Shown: positions 44,014 to 51,837 of the stretch, in pieces
How positions within the stretch are numbered: position 1 is the stretch's first letter
Layout: each line of letters begins with the position of its first letter
Source: Niastella sp966212235
GTDB lineage: Bacteria; Bacteroidota; Bacteroidia; Chitinophagales; Chitinophagaceae
Length of the DNA: 64,000 nt
Assembly (NCBI GenBank): GCA_966212235.1
Contig: CBIHPP010000002.1
Location: 124,001-188,000, forward strand
Reading direction: 5' to 3'
The notes under the pieces: generated by a model
Seen by the model: the letters and a program-made list of their open reading frames with translations, nothing else
The model's database searches: none
What the model was told of the DNA's origin: nothing
Translations under genes and position numbers: made by a program

Positions 44014-44045
44014 ATTTATGTAATATTCACATATACACATGTTTG

Positions 44046-44076
44046 AAGCTCCCCAACACATCGGGGGGCTTTTTTT
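44046..44076 (+). terminator. Attenuator terminator before the cysteine synthase gene
   Basis: AAGCTCCCC (44046-44054) pairs with the GGGGGGCTT starting at 44063 (one U-G pair), loop AACACATC, followed by seven T residues (44070-44076). It stands only 17 bp before the cysteine synthase ATG at 44093, with nothing upstream on this strand except the Cys-rich leader frame. Confidence 0.88.
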
Positions 44077-44092
44077 ATTTAAACCTTTCTCT

Positions 44093-45034
44093 ATGTCGAC
44101 CATGCTATTAACAACATCTATTGATGAACAACTGTTACAACAGATGCAGTTGCTCGGATCACAAATAGGCCGAACGCCGTTACACCGCATTACCCGGCTG
44201 TTTAACAAACCAGGTGTAACCATATATGCGAAAAAGGAATGGGCGCAATTATCGGGCAGCGTAAAAGCCAGGGCCGGATACGCCATTTTTAAAGCCGCCA
44301 TTGAAAACGGTTCTTTAACAAAACAACAGGCATTGCTGGATGCTACCAGCGGCAACACTGGCATTGCCTACGCCGCCATTGGCAGGCAATTAGGGATTCC
44401 TGTTACCTTGTGTTTGCCGGAAAATGCATCGCCCGAGAGAAAGGACATATTGGGATCACTGGGCGCTGAAATTATTTACACGTCACGCTTTGAAGGCACC
44501 GATGGCGCCCAGCAGGTGGCTAAAGCATTGGCCGATGAATACCCGCATAAATATTTTTATGCCGATCAATATAAGAACGACAACAACTGGAAAGCGCATT
44601 ATCATACCACTGCCCTTGAAATATTCGAGGCTTTGCCCGGCATCACTCATTTTGTAGCTGGTCTCGGTACTACAGGAACATTTACAGGAACTGCCCGTCG
44701 CCTCAAAGCGTTGAACCCTTGCATACATTGTACTTCCCTGCAACCCGATCACCCGTTACATGGCCTGGAAGGATGGAAACATATGGAGACTGCCATCGTG
44801 CCCGGCATTTATGACAACACACTGGCCGATGACAATACAGAGGTGGGAACCGAAGAAGCCTGGGAAATGATCAAAGCCGCTTACCATTATGAACACTTGC
44901 TGTTGAGTCCATCCTCGGCAGCCAACCTGGTGGGAGCGTTACGGGTAGCAGAAAAATTAGATCAGGGCATTGTGGTAACCATACTGCCCGATAATGCCGA
45001 TAAATACAAAGACTTAATTAAAAAACTTTTGTAA
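44093..45034 (+). CDS. Cysteine synthase-family enzyme (CysM/CysK-like)
   Basis: The start at 44093 (313 residues) is chosen because the frame's earlier ATG at 44039 would place the terminator hairpin inside the coding region. PLP-fold type II enzyme: the cofactor Lys lies in SGSVKARAG (about residue 52; most cysteine synthases read VKDR), the substrate loop is TSGNTGIAYAAIG and the phosphate-binding glycines are in AGLGTTGTFTGTARRL. In this operon, with a JAMM protease, a sulfur-carrier protein and a MoeB-like activator, it most resembles mycobacterial CysM. That enzyme joins an activated serine (O-phosphoserine there) to the carrier's thiocarboxylate. The JAMM gene starts 2 bp downstream. 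Confidence 0.9.
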   Translation: MSTMLLTTSIDEQLLQQMQLLGSQIGRTPLHRITRLFNKPGVTIYAKKEWAQLSGSVKARAGYAIFKAAIENGSLTKQQALLDATSGNTGIAYAAIGRQLGIPVTLCLPENASPERKDILGSLGAEIIYTSRFEGTDGAQQVAKALADEYPHKYFYADQYKNDNNWKAHYHTTALEIFEALPGITHFVAGLGTTGTFTGTARRLKALNPCIHCTSLQPDHPLHGLEGWKHMETAIVPGIYDNTLADDNTEVGTEEAWEMIKAAYHYEHLLLSPSSAANLVGALRVAEKLDQGIVVTILPDNADKYKDLIKKLL

Positions 45035-45035
45035 C

Positions 45036-45461
45036 ATGATCGTATTGGAAACCGATGCACAAAAGATAATCGTGCAGGATGCCGTGGATGCATTCCCCGA
45101 TGAATGTTGTGGTTTTGTGTTTGGGCACGAAGACAGCAATGGACGCCGGATCATTACCGAAGCGCGCGTGGTGATGAATGCAAAAGAGGGCGATAAACGC
45201 CGGCGTTTTGAGATCGCTCCACAGGATTACCTGGATGCTGAAAAATATGCGGAAGAAAAACAAATTGAATTGCTGGGGGTTTACCATTCGCATCCCAACC
45301 ATCCGGCCGTGCCGAGTGAACACGACCGCGCGGCCGCGCAGCCATTCTTTTCGTATCTGATCATTTCAGTAAATGATAAAATACCAGGGCCTATCCGCTC
45401 ATGGCGATTAAATGACGACTGGCAGTTTGAGGAAGAGAACAACCACTTGATCACAATGTGA
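45036..45461 (+). CDS. JAMM/MPN metalloprotease (Mec+-like)
   Basis: 141 residues. The zinc motif GVYHSHPNHPAVPSEHD (about residues 80-96) is a complete JAMM signature (His-x-His...Ser...Asp), and DECCGFVFG near residue 22 carries the upstream catalytic Glu. In mycobacteria the Mec+ protease releases cysteine from the cysteinyl-carrier adduct; in thioquinolobactin synthesis the related QbsD removes residues after the diglycine of its carrier. Both jobs are possible here because the carrier encoded next has a C-terminal extension. It lies 1 bp after the synthase stop, so the two are probably co-translated. Confidence 0.93.
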   Translation: MIVLETDAQKIIVQDAVDAFPDECCGFVFGHEDSNGRRIITEARVVMNAKEGDKRRRFEIAPQDYLDAEKYAEEKQIELLGVYHSHPNHPAVPSEHDRAAAQPFFSYLIISVNDKIPGPIRSWRLNDDWQFEEENNHLITM

Positions 45462-45549
45462 TAATGTGATAATGGAAGAACAGGAAAAGACAAGAACCAA
45501 AAACTGGAATTAAAACAAATTTAAATAACCAATAAAACAAATCCCAATT

Positions 45550-45567
45550 CTCCGCCAGCTGGCGGAG
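45550..45567. repeat. Perfect 18-bp intergenic palindrome inside the cysteine operon
   Basis: CTCCGCCAGCTGGCGGAG, same core as at 1557 and 50193, followed by GTCTGGGGGTAAAC. It lies between the JAMM and sulfur-carrier genes, 23 bp before the latter's ATG, and should form a hairpin in the mRNA. Confidence 0.8.
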
Positions 45568-45589
45568 TCTGGGGGTAAACAATTTTAAA

Positions 45590-45913
45590 ATGGCAACCAT
45601 AATCATTCCAACTCCATTGCGCAAGTTCACCAACAACACGGCGAAGCTGGAGATACACGCTGATACCATTGCAAAGACAGTCGACGAACTGACGCTTAAT
45701 TTTCCGGATCTCAAAAAGCACCTGCTCGACGAGAAGGGCCAGATCCGTTCGTTTGTAAATATCTTTGTAGGAAATGACGACATTCGCAATCTGCAGCAGG
45801 GGAATACGGTAGTAGCGCCAAATGCGGTAATAAGTATTGTTCCAGCTATCGCAGGAGGAAAAGGGAGAAATAAGGAGAAGCAAGGCTGCGAGGCAAAAGG
45901 CATAGAGGCATAA
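45590..45913 (+). CDS. MoaD/ThiS-like sulfur-carrier protein with a tail beyond its diglycine (CysO-like)
   Basis: 107 residues with a beta-grasp ubiquitin-like fold: IIIPTPLRKFTNN start, KKHLLDEKGQIRSFVNIFVG (about 44-63) and AVISIVPAIAGG at the C-terminal strand. The diglycine (residues 89-90) is the activation site, but 17 further residues follow (KGRNKEKQGCEAKGIEA). Functional carriers must expose the Gly-Gly end for adenylation. Active maturation by the adjacent JAMM protease is therefore predicted, as for QbsE (which carries two extra residues). Adding a single A in the AAAA run would give a four-residue tail, so neither a sequencing slip nor a true tail is excluded; the tail as read is intact. 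Confidence 0.85.
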   Translation: MATIIIPTPLRKFTNNTAKLEIHADTIAKTVDELTLNFPDLKKHLLDEKGQIRSFVNIFVGNDDIRNLQQGNTVVAPNAVISIVPAIAGGKGRNKEKQGCEAKGIEA

Positions 45914-46000
45914 ATAGTAGAAGCGAGGTCCGGTAGTAAAGAACCACAAACCTCAAATAATAAACCATAAACTTTAGCCTATTATAAAAAATGTTCAATC

Positions 46001-47158
46001 ATGAGCACAGCAATTACTTTTACAAAGGAAGAACTTGAGAGATATAACCGGCACATCATTATACCCGAATTTGGACTGGCCGCACAGCAAAAATTAAAAG
46101 CCGCCAAAGTGCTGGTCGTTGGTTCCGGTGGCTTGGGCAGTCCGGTCTTATTGTACCTGGCGGCCGCCGGCATTGGCACCATTGGCATTGTTGATTTTGA
46201 CGTGGTAGACGACAGCAACCTGCAACGCCAGGTGTTATTCGGCGTAAACGAAATTGGAAAACCAAAAGTAGAAGCCGCCAAACAGCGATTGCAGGCATTG
46301 AATCCGCATATTGAATTTGTGTTGTACAATACGCAGCTTACTTCCCAAAATGCATTGGACATCATAAAAGACTATGATGTGGTAGCCGACGGTACCGATA
46401 ATTTTCCCACCCGTTACCTGGTGAATGATGCGTGTGTATTGCTGGGTAAACCGAATATTTACGCTTCCATCTTTCAGTTTGAAGGACAGGTGTCTGTTTT
46501 CAATTATCGCAATGCCAACGGCGACCTGGGACCGAATTACCGCGATCTGTATCCAACTCCACCGCCACCGGGTTTAGTGCCCAGTTGTGCCGAAGGTGGC
46601 GTTTTAGGCGTTTTGCCGGGTATCATTGGTAGCCTGCAAGCCCTGGAAGTGATCAAAGTGATCACCGGGGTAGGGGAGCCATTGGCCGGACGCTTTTATA
46701 TTTTTGATGCATTGAGTTTTGAGAGCCGCACATTTAATATTTCCCGCCGCGACGATAACCCGTTAAATGGTAAGAACCCCACCATTACACAGCTGATCGA
46801 TTATGAACAATTCTGTGGCGTGAAAGCTATTGAAACACCGGTAAAAGAAATTACACCCGCAGCATTGTATGAGTTGCAGGTGAAAGGTGAACCCTTTCAG
46901 TTGATTGATGTACGTGAGCCATACGAATACGACATTGTAAACATCGGTGCAGAACTGATACCGCTGGCGACTGTTGCGGAGCAAGCGGATAAGATCAACA
47001 AAGATCAACCCGTGATCGTGCATTGTAAAATGGGCGGCCGCAGCGCCAAAGCCATCCGCGAACTGGAAGAAAAATTTGGTTTCACTAATCTTTACAACCT
47101 CAAAGGCGGCATTATCGCTTATATCGATGAAGTGCAGCCGGAATTGACAAAGTATTAG
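46001..47158 (+). CDS. MoeB/ThiF-type activating enzyme with C-terminal rhodanese domain (MoeZ-like)
   Basis: 385 residues. The E1-like domain has the ATP-binding VVGSGGLGSPVLLYLAAAG (about residue 35) and the catalytic-loop area LVPSCAEGGVLGVLPG (about 190). After a linker comes a rhodanese domain (about 285-380) with the active-site loop HCKMGGRS, whose Cys carries persulfide sulfur. Such fusions adenylate the C-terminal glycine of a MoaD/ThiS-like carrier and convert it to a thiocarboxylate. The natural partner is the carrier gene 87 bp upstream. A tract of AACCACAAACCTC-like A-rich sequence precedes the start. Its product ends 8 bp before the convergent hypothetical gene. Confidence 0.94.
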   Translation: MSTAITFTKEELERYNRHIIIPEFGLAAQQKLKAAKVLVVGSGGLGSPVLLYLAAAGIGTIGIVDFDVVDDSNLQRQVLFGVNEIGKPKVEAAKQRLQALNPHIEFVLYNTQLTSQNALDIIKDYDVVADGTDNFPTRYLVNDACVLLGKPNIYASIFQFEGQVSVFNYRNANGDLGPNYRDLYPTPPPPGLVPSCAEGGVLGVLPGIIGSLQALEVIKVITGVGEPLAGRFYIFDALSFESRTFNISRRDDNPLNGKNPTITQLIDYEQFCGVKAIETPVKEITPAALYELQVKGEPFQLIDVREPYEYDIVNIGAELIPLATVAEQADKINKDQPVIVHCKMGGRSAKAIRELEEKFGFTNLYNLKGGIIAYIDEVQPELTKY

Positions 47159-47166
47159 GCACGCCT

Positions 47167-48744
47167 TTAGTGGGCAGGCGGGTCTTCCACCGTCTTCCGC
47201 TTTTGCCGGTTCAAAAACTTCTGCCTGATCACCGTTTCCGTAGCCGGAATATTATCCATTTTGCTTTCCAGCCAGCTGATGATATCCAGGTAGGCAAAGG
47301 CGCGGGTCTCGAACCGGTTTGCCTGTAACTGTTTTAACTGTTCCAGCAGTTTGGCAAACTCCGGTTTCAACTGGCGCGGCGATAAATGGAAGGTCCGGCG
47401 TAAAAAGCGGAATATTTCTTCTTCCACCACACTGAGGTTGCCCATTTTGGCCATAAAGCGGTACACCGATTTGAACAGGTATTCCAGCAATTGAAAATTA
47501 CCCAGCTCGTAGTGCGCTATAAGGTGCAGGAGTCGGCTGTAGCATTGCAGGTCGGTACGAAGGTCCACCTTCCAGTTAATGATCTTGTTGAGGTAGTCAA
47601 TGGCCTTTTCGTAATGCCCGCTGCCGAAATACAGGGAGGCGATCTTGTAATAGAAGACCAGGATACGGTGACGGTCGAGATAGATCTCGTATTCCTTGAG
47701 CTTTTCCTCGATATACGGCACCAGTTGCAGCCCTTCTGTAAACGTGCCCTCCATAAAATGCTTATTGATCTTACTCAGGTGCAGGTACACAAAGGTCTGG
47801 ATCCGGTTATTATGGTTGTTAACGACCAGGTCGGAATGAGAGAATTCTTCAAACTTCTCCAGGGCTTCTTTCAGCTTGTTATAGTTCTGCAGATCGAAGT
47901 GGGCGCCCATCAGGTTGTGCATGCCTTTGATGTAGTGGGCAGTCTCCACATCTATCATAAACTTCTCTTTTTCAAACAGTTCTACCCATTTTTGGGTATA
48001 GCGGTAGTAAAGCAGGAAGTCCTGGCGAATGAAGGCATACCAGCAATAGCTCTGATACAGGTACAGCCGCTCATAAAAGCCCCTGGCCTCATCGACCCCG
48101 GGTGGAAAATGCTGGTCGAAGAACTGCTGCACCACCTTTTCGTCGTTCTCATCGCGGGCATGGCCGTTCTTGATGTACCAGCTATACAGCAACAACGATA
48201 AATTGCTGAGTTTGCTCACCATCACCAGGCGGCGGTTGGTTTCATCCACATCAAGGGTAAGCTGTTCGGCCCGGTCGGTCATACTTCGTGTAATGTGCAG
48301 GGCCTCAATCTTTTTCTCGAAAAACAGCACCTGCAATAAATAGGTGATCTGGTTATTGGCGCGGGCCAGTTCCTTCATGCGGTCGAGCATCTTGAGGCTT
48401 TGGAGATACAGCCCCTTGTTGTAAAGGATGCGGGCATGGTCCATCATCTCATGCAGCTGAATATCAATGTTGTTCTCGTTCTTTAAGAGACGTAAGCTGC
48501 TGAGGATCTGTTTATATAAATGGGCCTTGATGTTTGATAGTTGCTGCTTTTTCAGGTCTTTGTACTTACTCAATAGTAAGTTTTCGTCGTAAAAATCCAT
48601 CTTGTCCAACGCATCAAAAAGCTGTACGATCTTCAGGTTCTCACTTGAAGAGTTGCGTTGCACATACAGCTTGAAATTGCGTTTTTCCGACTTTTCCAGC
48701 GACTTAATCAACTGAAACAAGGCATCTGTAGAACGGTTGGGCAT
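47167..48744 (-). CDS. Conserved Bacteroidetes-type alpha-helical repeat protein of unknown function
   Basis: 525 residues, nearly all helical with TPR-like spacing (for example YNKGLYLQSLKMLDRMKELA near residue 112 and YFGSGHYEKAIDYLNKIINW near 370). The start STDALFQLIKSLEKSEKRNF resembles a family I associate with Bacteroidetes genomes; no enzymatic motif is visible and no signal peptide is present. TPR-like folds mediate protein contacts. The gene is convergent with moeZ-like and divergent from leuA, whose promoter region it shares. Function unknown. Confidence 0.8.
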   Translation of the reverse strand: MPNRSTDALFQLIKSLEKSEKRNFKLYVQRNSSSENLKIVQLFDALDKMDFYDENLLLSKYKDLKKQQLSNIKAHLYKQILSSLRLLKNENNIDIQLHEMMDHARILYNKGLYLQSLKMLDRMKELARANNQITYLLQVLFFEKKIEALHITRSMTDRAEQLTLDVDETNRRLVMVSKLSNLSLLLYSWYIKNGHARDENDEKVVQQFFDQHFPPGVDEARGFYERLYLYQSYCWYAFIRQDFLLYYRYTQKWVELFEKEKFMIDVETAHYIKGMHNLMGAHFDLQNYNKLKEALEKFEEFSHSDLVVNNHNNRIQTFVYLHLSKINKHFMEGTFTEGLQLVPYIEEKLKEYEIYLDRHRILVFYYKIASLYFGSGHYEKAIDYLNKIINWKVDLRTDLQCYSRLLHLIAHYELGNFQLLEYLFKSVYRFMAKMGNLSVVEEEIFRFLRRTFHLSPRQLKPEFAKLLEQLKQLQANRFETRAFAYLDIISWLESKMDNIPATETVIRQKFLNRQKRKTVEDPPAH

Positions 48745-48835
48745 CGTAATCGAAAATCATTAAAGTCCTTGAGCCACAAGGGTTTTAGCCAGGTTGGCTC
48801 TTGTTAAATGATGTAAATTAGGTACAAATTTGGTT

Positions 48836-48865
48836 TTTGTAGTTGAATAACAAGGAATAATTTCG
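48836..48865 (+). promoter_or_regulatory. Probable leuA promoter
   Basis: TTTG (48836-48839), 18 bases, TAATTTCG (48858-48865): one base off the Bacteroidetes TTTG/TAnnTTTG pair. The spacing equals that of the candidate ilv and cys promoters in this window. Confidence 0.5.
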
Positions 48866-48870
48866 GATCA

Positions 48871-48932
48871 GCAGGTTGTTTTTCTCTTTAATAGCAAGCA
48901 ACAAAAAATCGAACAGCCTGCTTATTTTTAAT
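48871..48932 (+). other. Terminator-like hairpin in the leuA leader
   Basis: GCAGGTTGTT (48871-48880) pairs with AACAGCCTGC (48912-48921), 10 bp with one U-G pair, and the next bases are TTATTTTTAAT. The 31-base loop holds no start codon. It lies at the expected start of the transcript, so it may limit leuA expression or protect the mRNA 5' end. Confidence 0.45.
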
Positions 48933-48957
48933 AAAATCCTACTTTATAGAGATACCT

Positions 48958-50121
48958 ATGCCAAAGAACAAAGTCTATATTTTCGACACAACATTGAGAG
49001 ACGGCGAACAAGTGCCGGGCTGTAAATTAAATACCAAAGAGAAGATAGAGATTGCTTTGGCCCTGGAAGAATTGGGCGTAGATATCATTGAAGCGGGTTT
49101 TCCTATATCATCTCCGGGCGATTTTAAAAGCGTGAGTGAAATTGGATCAGTGATCAAGAATGCTGTGATTTGCGGTTTAAGCCGGGCTGTGCAGAAAGAT
49201 ATTGAAGTGGCTGCCGAAGCGCTGAAAACAGCGAAAAGACCCCGTATTCACACAGGTATTGGTACTTCCGATTTTCACATTAAATCGAAATTCAACTCAA
49301 CCCGCGAAGATATTTTACAACGTGCTATCCAGTGCGTAAAATGGGCACGGAACTATACCGACGATGTTGAGTTTTACGCCGAAGATGCCGGCCGTACAGA
49401 TAATGATTATCTTGCCCGCGTGGTAGAAGCAGTGATCGCTGCCGGCGCCACCACGGTAAACATACCCGATACAACGGGTTATTGCCTGCCGCACCAATAC
49501 GGCGAAAAGATCGCTTACCTGATCAACAATGTACCAAATATCGACAAAGCGGTGATCAGCTGTCATTGTCACAACGACCTGGGTCTTGCAACGGCTAATT
49601 CCATTGCAGGCGCCATGAACGGAGCTCGCCAGATCGAGTGTACGATCAACGGATTAGGCGAAAGAGCGGGTAACACATCGCTGGAAGAAGTAGTGATGGT
49701 TATTGAGCAACACCGCACCCTCGGTTTTTATACCGATATCAAAACGCAACAACTGAACCCATTGAGCAGACTGGTTTCCGACACGATGCGGATGCCGGTT
49801 CAACCAAATAAAGCTATTGTAGGCGCCAATGCATTTTCACATTCATCGGGTATTCACCAGGATGGATTTTTGAAAGATGCGCAGACCTACGAGATCATCA
49901 ACCCCGAACAGGTTGGGGCAGATGGCAGCAAGATTGTTTTAACAGCGCGCAGCGGCCGCAGCGCTTTGGCCCATCGCTTTCAGAAACTCGGTTTCCAGTT
50001 CAACCGGAACGACATCGACGTGTTGTACGACCAGTTTTTGAAAGTAGCTGATAGGAAGAAAGAAGTGGAAGATGAGGATTTGAAGGCATTAGCCAATCAG
50101 TATCAGGCCGCCACAGTTTAG
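48958..50121 (+). CDS. leuA: 2-isopropylmalate synthase, short form without regulatory domain
   Basis: 387 residues. The HMGL-like TIM barrel is complete: FDTTLRDGEQVPG (catalytic Arg/Asp), SCHCHNDLGLATANS (metal His), and INGLGERAGNTSLEEV. The segment HSSGIHQDGFLKD (about 300) is typical of isopropylmalate synthases. The protein ends near residue 387, whereas classical LeuA is over 500 residues because of a C-terminal leucine-binding LeuA_dimer domain, absent here. It condenses acetyl-CoA with 2-oxoisovalerate at the start of leucine synthesis; a homocitrate or citramalate role is less likely given leuB and ilv neighbours. Confidence 0.88.
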   Translation: MPKNKVYIFDTTLRDGEQVPGCKLNTKEKIEIALALEELGVDIIEAGFPISSPGDFKSVSEIGSVIKNAVICGLSRAVQKDIEVAAEALKTAKRPRIHTGIGTSDFHIKSKFNSTREDILQRAIQCVKWARNYTDDVEFYAEDAGRTDNDYLARVVEAVIAAGATTVNIPDTTGYCLPHQYGEKIAYLINNVPNIDKAVISCHCHNDLGLATANSIAGAMNGARQIECTINGLGERAGNTSLEEVVMVIEQHRTLGFYTDIKTQQLNPLSRLVSDTMRMPVQPNKAIVGANAFSHSSGIHQDGFLKDAQTYEIINPEQVGADGSKIVLTARSGRSALAHRFQKLGFQFNRNDIDVLYDQFLKVADRKKEVEDEDLKALANQYQAATV

Positions 50122-50159
50122 TGAGCAGTATTTTCTCATAATCATGTAGTTTTTGTTAC

Positions 50160-50187
50160 GCGTGGTGCGTCTGCACCACGCTTTTTT
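50160..50187 (+). terminator. Intrinsic terminator after leuA
   Basis: GCGTGGTGC (50160-50168), loop GTCT, GCACCACGC (50173-50181), then TTTTTT. A perfect 9-bp GC-rich stem. Confidence 0.93.
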
Positions 50188-50192
50188 CCCAA

Positions 50193-50208
50193 TCCGCCAG
50201 CTGGCGGA
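50193..50208. repeat. 16-bp intergenic palindrome
   Basis: TCCGCCAGCTGGCGGA, third copy of the core also found at 1557 and 45550, here just behind the leuA terminator. Confidence 0.8.
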
Positions 50209-50230
50209 GAGAAAAAGAAAAAGGAAAAAA

Positions 50231-50449
50231 ATGAAAGAAGGGTCAAATAACAGTGATAAGATGGCATGTCCTCGTTCGGGGGATGCACAGACCCTCCATA
50301 TTCTCACGCATTATCAACAATTACCAATAAAAGTAAAGTTATCGCGCCTGCAGGTGCAACCATTGATTGAAAAAGTAACCAGGTTCATGAACCTCATGTA
50401 TACCGTCAACACTTTTCAATACAACCGGTTAGCGCTGTTGCAGCATTAG
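50231..50449 (+). CDS. Possible small protein upstream of leuB
   Basis: 72 codons from ATG 50231, or 62 from ATG 50261, ending 51 bp before the leuB start. The C-terminal part (VKLSRLQVQPLIEKVTRFMN) looks amphipathic. The region has A-rich sequence before the ATG, as seen before other genes here. I do not recognise a family, and it may be spurious. Confidence 0.35.
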   Translation: MKEGSNNSDKMACPRSGDAQTLHILTHYQQLPIKVKLSRLQVQPLIEKVTRFMNLMYTVNTFQYNRLALLQH

Positions 50450-50500
50450 TGTATGAGTGATAAGCGGGGACTGGTTAGTCCGTGTTTTGAAACTACGTTT

Positions 50501-51616
50501 ATGGAAAAAAACATTGTTGTTATAGAAGGTGATGGCATAGGACCTGAAGTAACCCGTCAGGCGGTGAAAGTATTGAATGCCATTGCCGAGCAATTCGGTC
50601 ACGAGTTCAGCTACCGGTATTGCCTAATGGGAGCGGATGCCATTGATAAAACCGGCACTCCCTTACCCGACGAAACGATTGAAGCCTGCCTTAACAGCGA
50701 TGCCATATTATTTGGCGCCATCGGCCATCCAAAATACGATAACGATCCTTCCGCGAAAGTGCGCCCCGAGCAGGGCCTGTTAAAACTGCGGAAAAGCTTA
50801 CAATTGTTTGCCAACATTCGACCTGTGATCGCGTACCCCTCTTTGCAACATTTATCTCCTTTAAAAGCACAGCAATTAGAAGGAGTTGACTTTATAATTT
50901 TCAGAGAACTGACCGGCGGTATTTATTTTGGGAAGAAAGAGCTGAGTGAAGATGGAAACCGGGCGTCTGACGATTGCGTATATACGCGCGAAGAAATTGA
51001 GAGCATTACGCACCTCGCTTTTCAATACGCAAGGCAGCGCCGTAAAAAACTGACATTGGTTGATAAAGCCAATGTACTGGAAACATCGCGCCTGTGGCGC
51101 AAAGTGGTGCAGGAAATAGCTACGCAGTATAACGATGTGAAAGTTGATTTCCTGTTTGTTGACAATGCCGCTATGCAGATCATTGTGAACCCGAAACAGT
51201 TTGATGTGATTCTCACAGAAAATATGTTCGGTGATATTATCAGTGATGAGGCCAGTGTGATCAGCGGTTCGCTGGGTTTGTTGCCATCGGCATCGGTAGG
51301 TACTGGCGTTGCGTTGTTTGAACCCATTCATGGTTCGTACTCACAGGCTGCCGGCAAAGACATAGCCAACCCGATCGGATGCATTCTTTCTGCAGCCATG
51401 TTGCTCGATCATTTTGGACTGGCCAAAGAAGCAGAGGCAATTCGGCTTGGTGTTGAATGGACGCTGACAAATGGTTTTGTAACAAAGGATATCGATCCCA
51501 TTAATTTTTATTTCACAACGACCATCGGTGAACTGGTGAGTGATTTTGTGGCAAACCGCATACCGGGTGGAGTGAATAAAGCGAATATCGAGGCAAGGAA
51601 ATCGACAATTATATAA
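50501..51616 (+). CDS. leuB: 3-isopropylmalate dehydrogenase
   Basis: The ATG at 50501 gives 371 residues starting at the family's first strand (MEKNIVVIEGDGIGPEVT). RPEQGLLKLRKSLQLFANIRP (Arg substrate ligands; about residues 88-108), the metal Asp region LTENMFGDIISDEAS and the NAD-binding GSAPDIAG-equivalent HGSYSQAAGKDIANP (about 275) identify LeuB. It oxidatively decarboxylates 3-isopropylmalate in leucine synthesis. The dehydratase genes leuC and leuD, commonly adjacent, are not in the window. Confidence 0.95.
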   Translation: MEKNIVVIEGDGIGPEVTRQAVKVLNAIAEQFGHEFSYRYCLMGADAIDKTGTPLPDETIEACLNSDAILFGAIGHPKYDNDPSAKVRPEQGLLKLRKSLQLFANIRPVIAYPSLQHLSPLKAQQLEGVDFIIFRELTGGIYFGKKELSEDGNRASDDCVYTREEIESITHLAFQYARQRRKKLTLVDKANVLETSRLWRKVVQEIATQYNDVKVDFLFVDNAAMQIIVNPKQFDVILTENMFGDIISDEASVISGSLGLLPSASVGTGVALFEPIHGSYSQAAGKDIANPIGCILSAAMLLDHFGLAKEAEAIRLGVEWTLTNGFVTKDIDPINFYFTTTIGELVSDFVANRIPGGVNKANIEARKSTII

Positions 51617-51686
51617 GGGCCATTTAGCTAATATGTTGATTAGCTAATGGAAGAGAGAAGTAAGATGGCCTTGACAAAAAAAGTTC

Positions 51687-51716
51687 TTTTTAATTCAAAC
51701 GGCGGGTGTATATTTG
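51687..51716 (+). promoter_or_regulatory. Probable promoter of the ilv operon leader
   Basis: TTTT (51687-51690), 18 bases, then TATATTTG (51709-51716), an exact TAnnTTTG. The start of transcription would be near 51722, about 14 bases before the leader ATG. Confidence 0.6.
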
Positions 51717-51735
51717 TGACACACGAAGTCCTCTT

Positions 51736-51837
51736 ATGCAAAAAAGCAGCTTTAATAACATCATCTCTGTAGTAACTGCAATAATAATTATTGTGGTGGT
51801 GGTGATTATTCCTGCAACGCACGGAGGTGGAGTTTAA
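51736..51837 (+). CDS. Ile/Val-rich leader peptide (ilvL-like attenuator peptide)
   Basis: A 33-codon frame, ATG 51736 to TAA 51837. Codons 16-25 are four Ile, four Val (GTG x4), two Ile (AIIIIVVVVIIPA in protein); in all there are 8 Ile, 7 Val and no Leu. The frame ends in HGGGV, and its last codons encode the RNA sequence GGAGGTGG. It precedes a terminator and the ilvE-ilvD-ilvB-ilvN-ilvC operon. Ribosome stalling at Ile/Val codons when those tRNAs are uncharged would favour antitermination, as in the enterobacterial ilv attenuators. A genuine tiny membrane peptide is an alternative but does not explain the RNA pairing. Confidence 0.9.
   Translation: MQKSSFNNIISVVTAIIIIVVVVIIPATHGGGV

Noticed and set aside
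44039..44092. Upstream ATG for the cysteine synthase gene
   Set aside because: It would put the terminator hairpin inside the coding sequence and add non-conserved residues. The ATG at 44093 is taken.
51736..51837. Independent small membrane protein
   Set aside because: Hydrophobic Ile/Val content alone could suggest this, but the exact pairing of its last codons with the terminator arm and its place before ilv genes favour a leader peptide.
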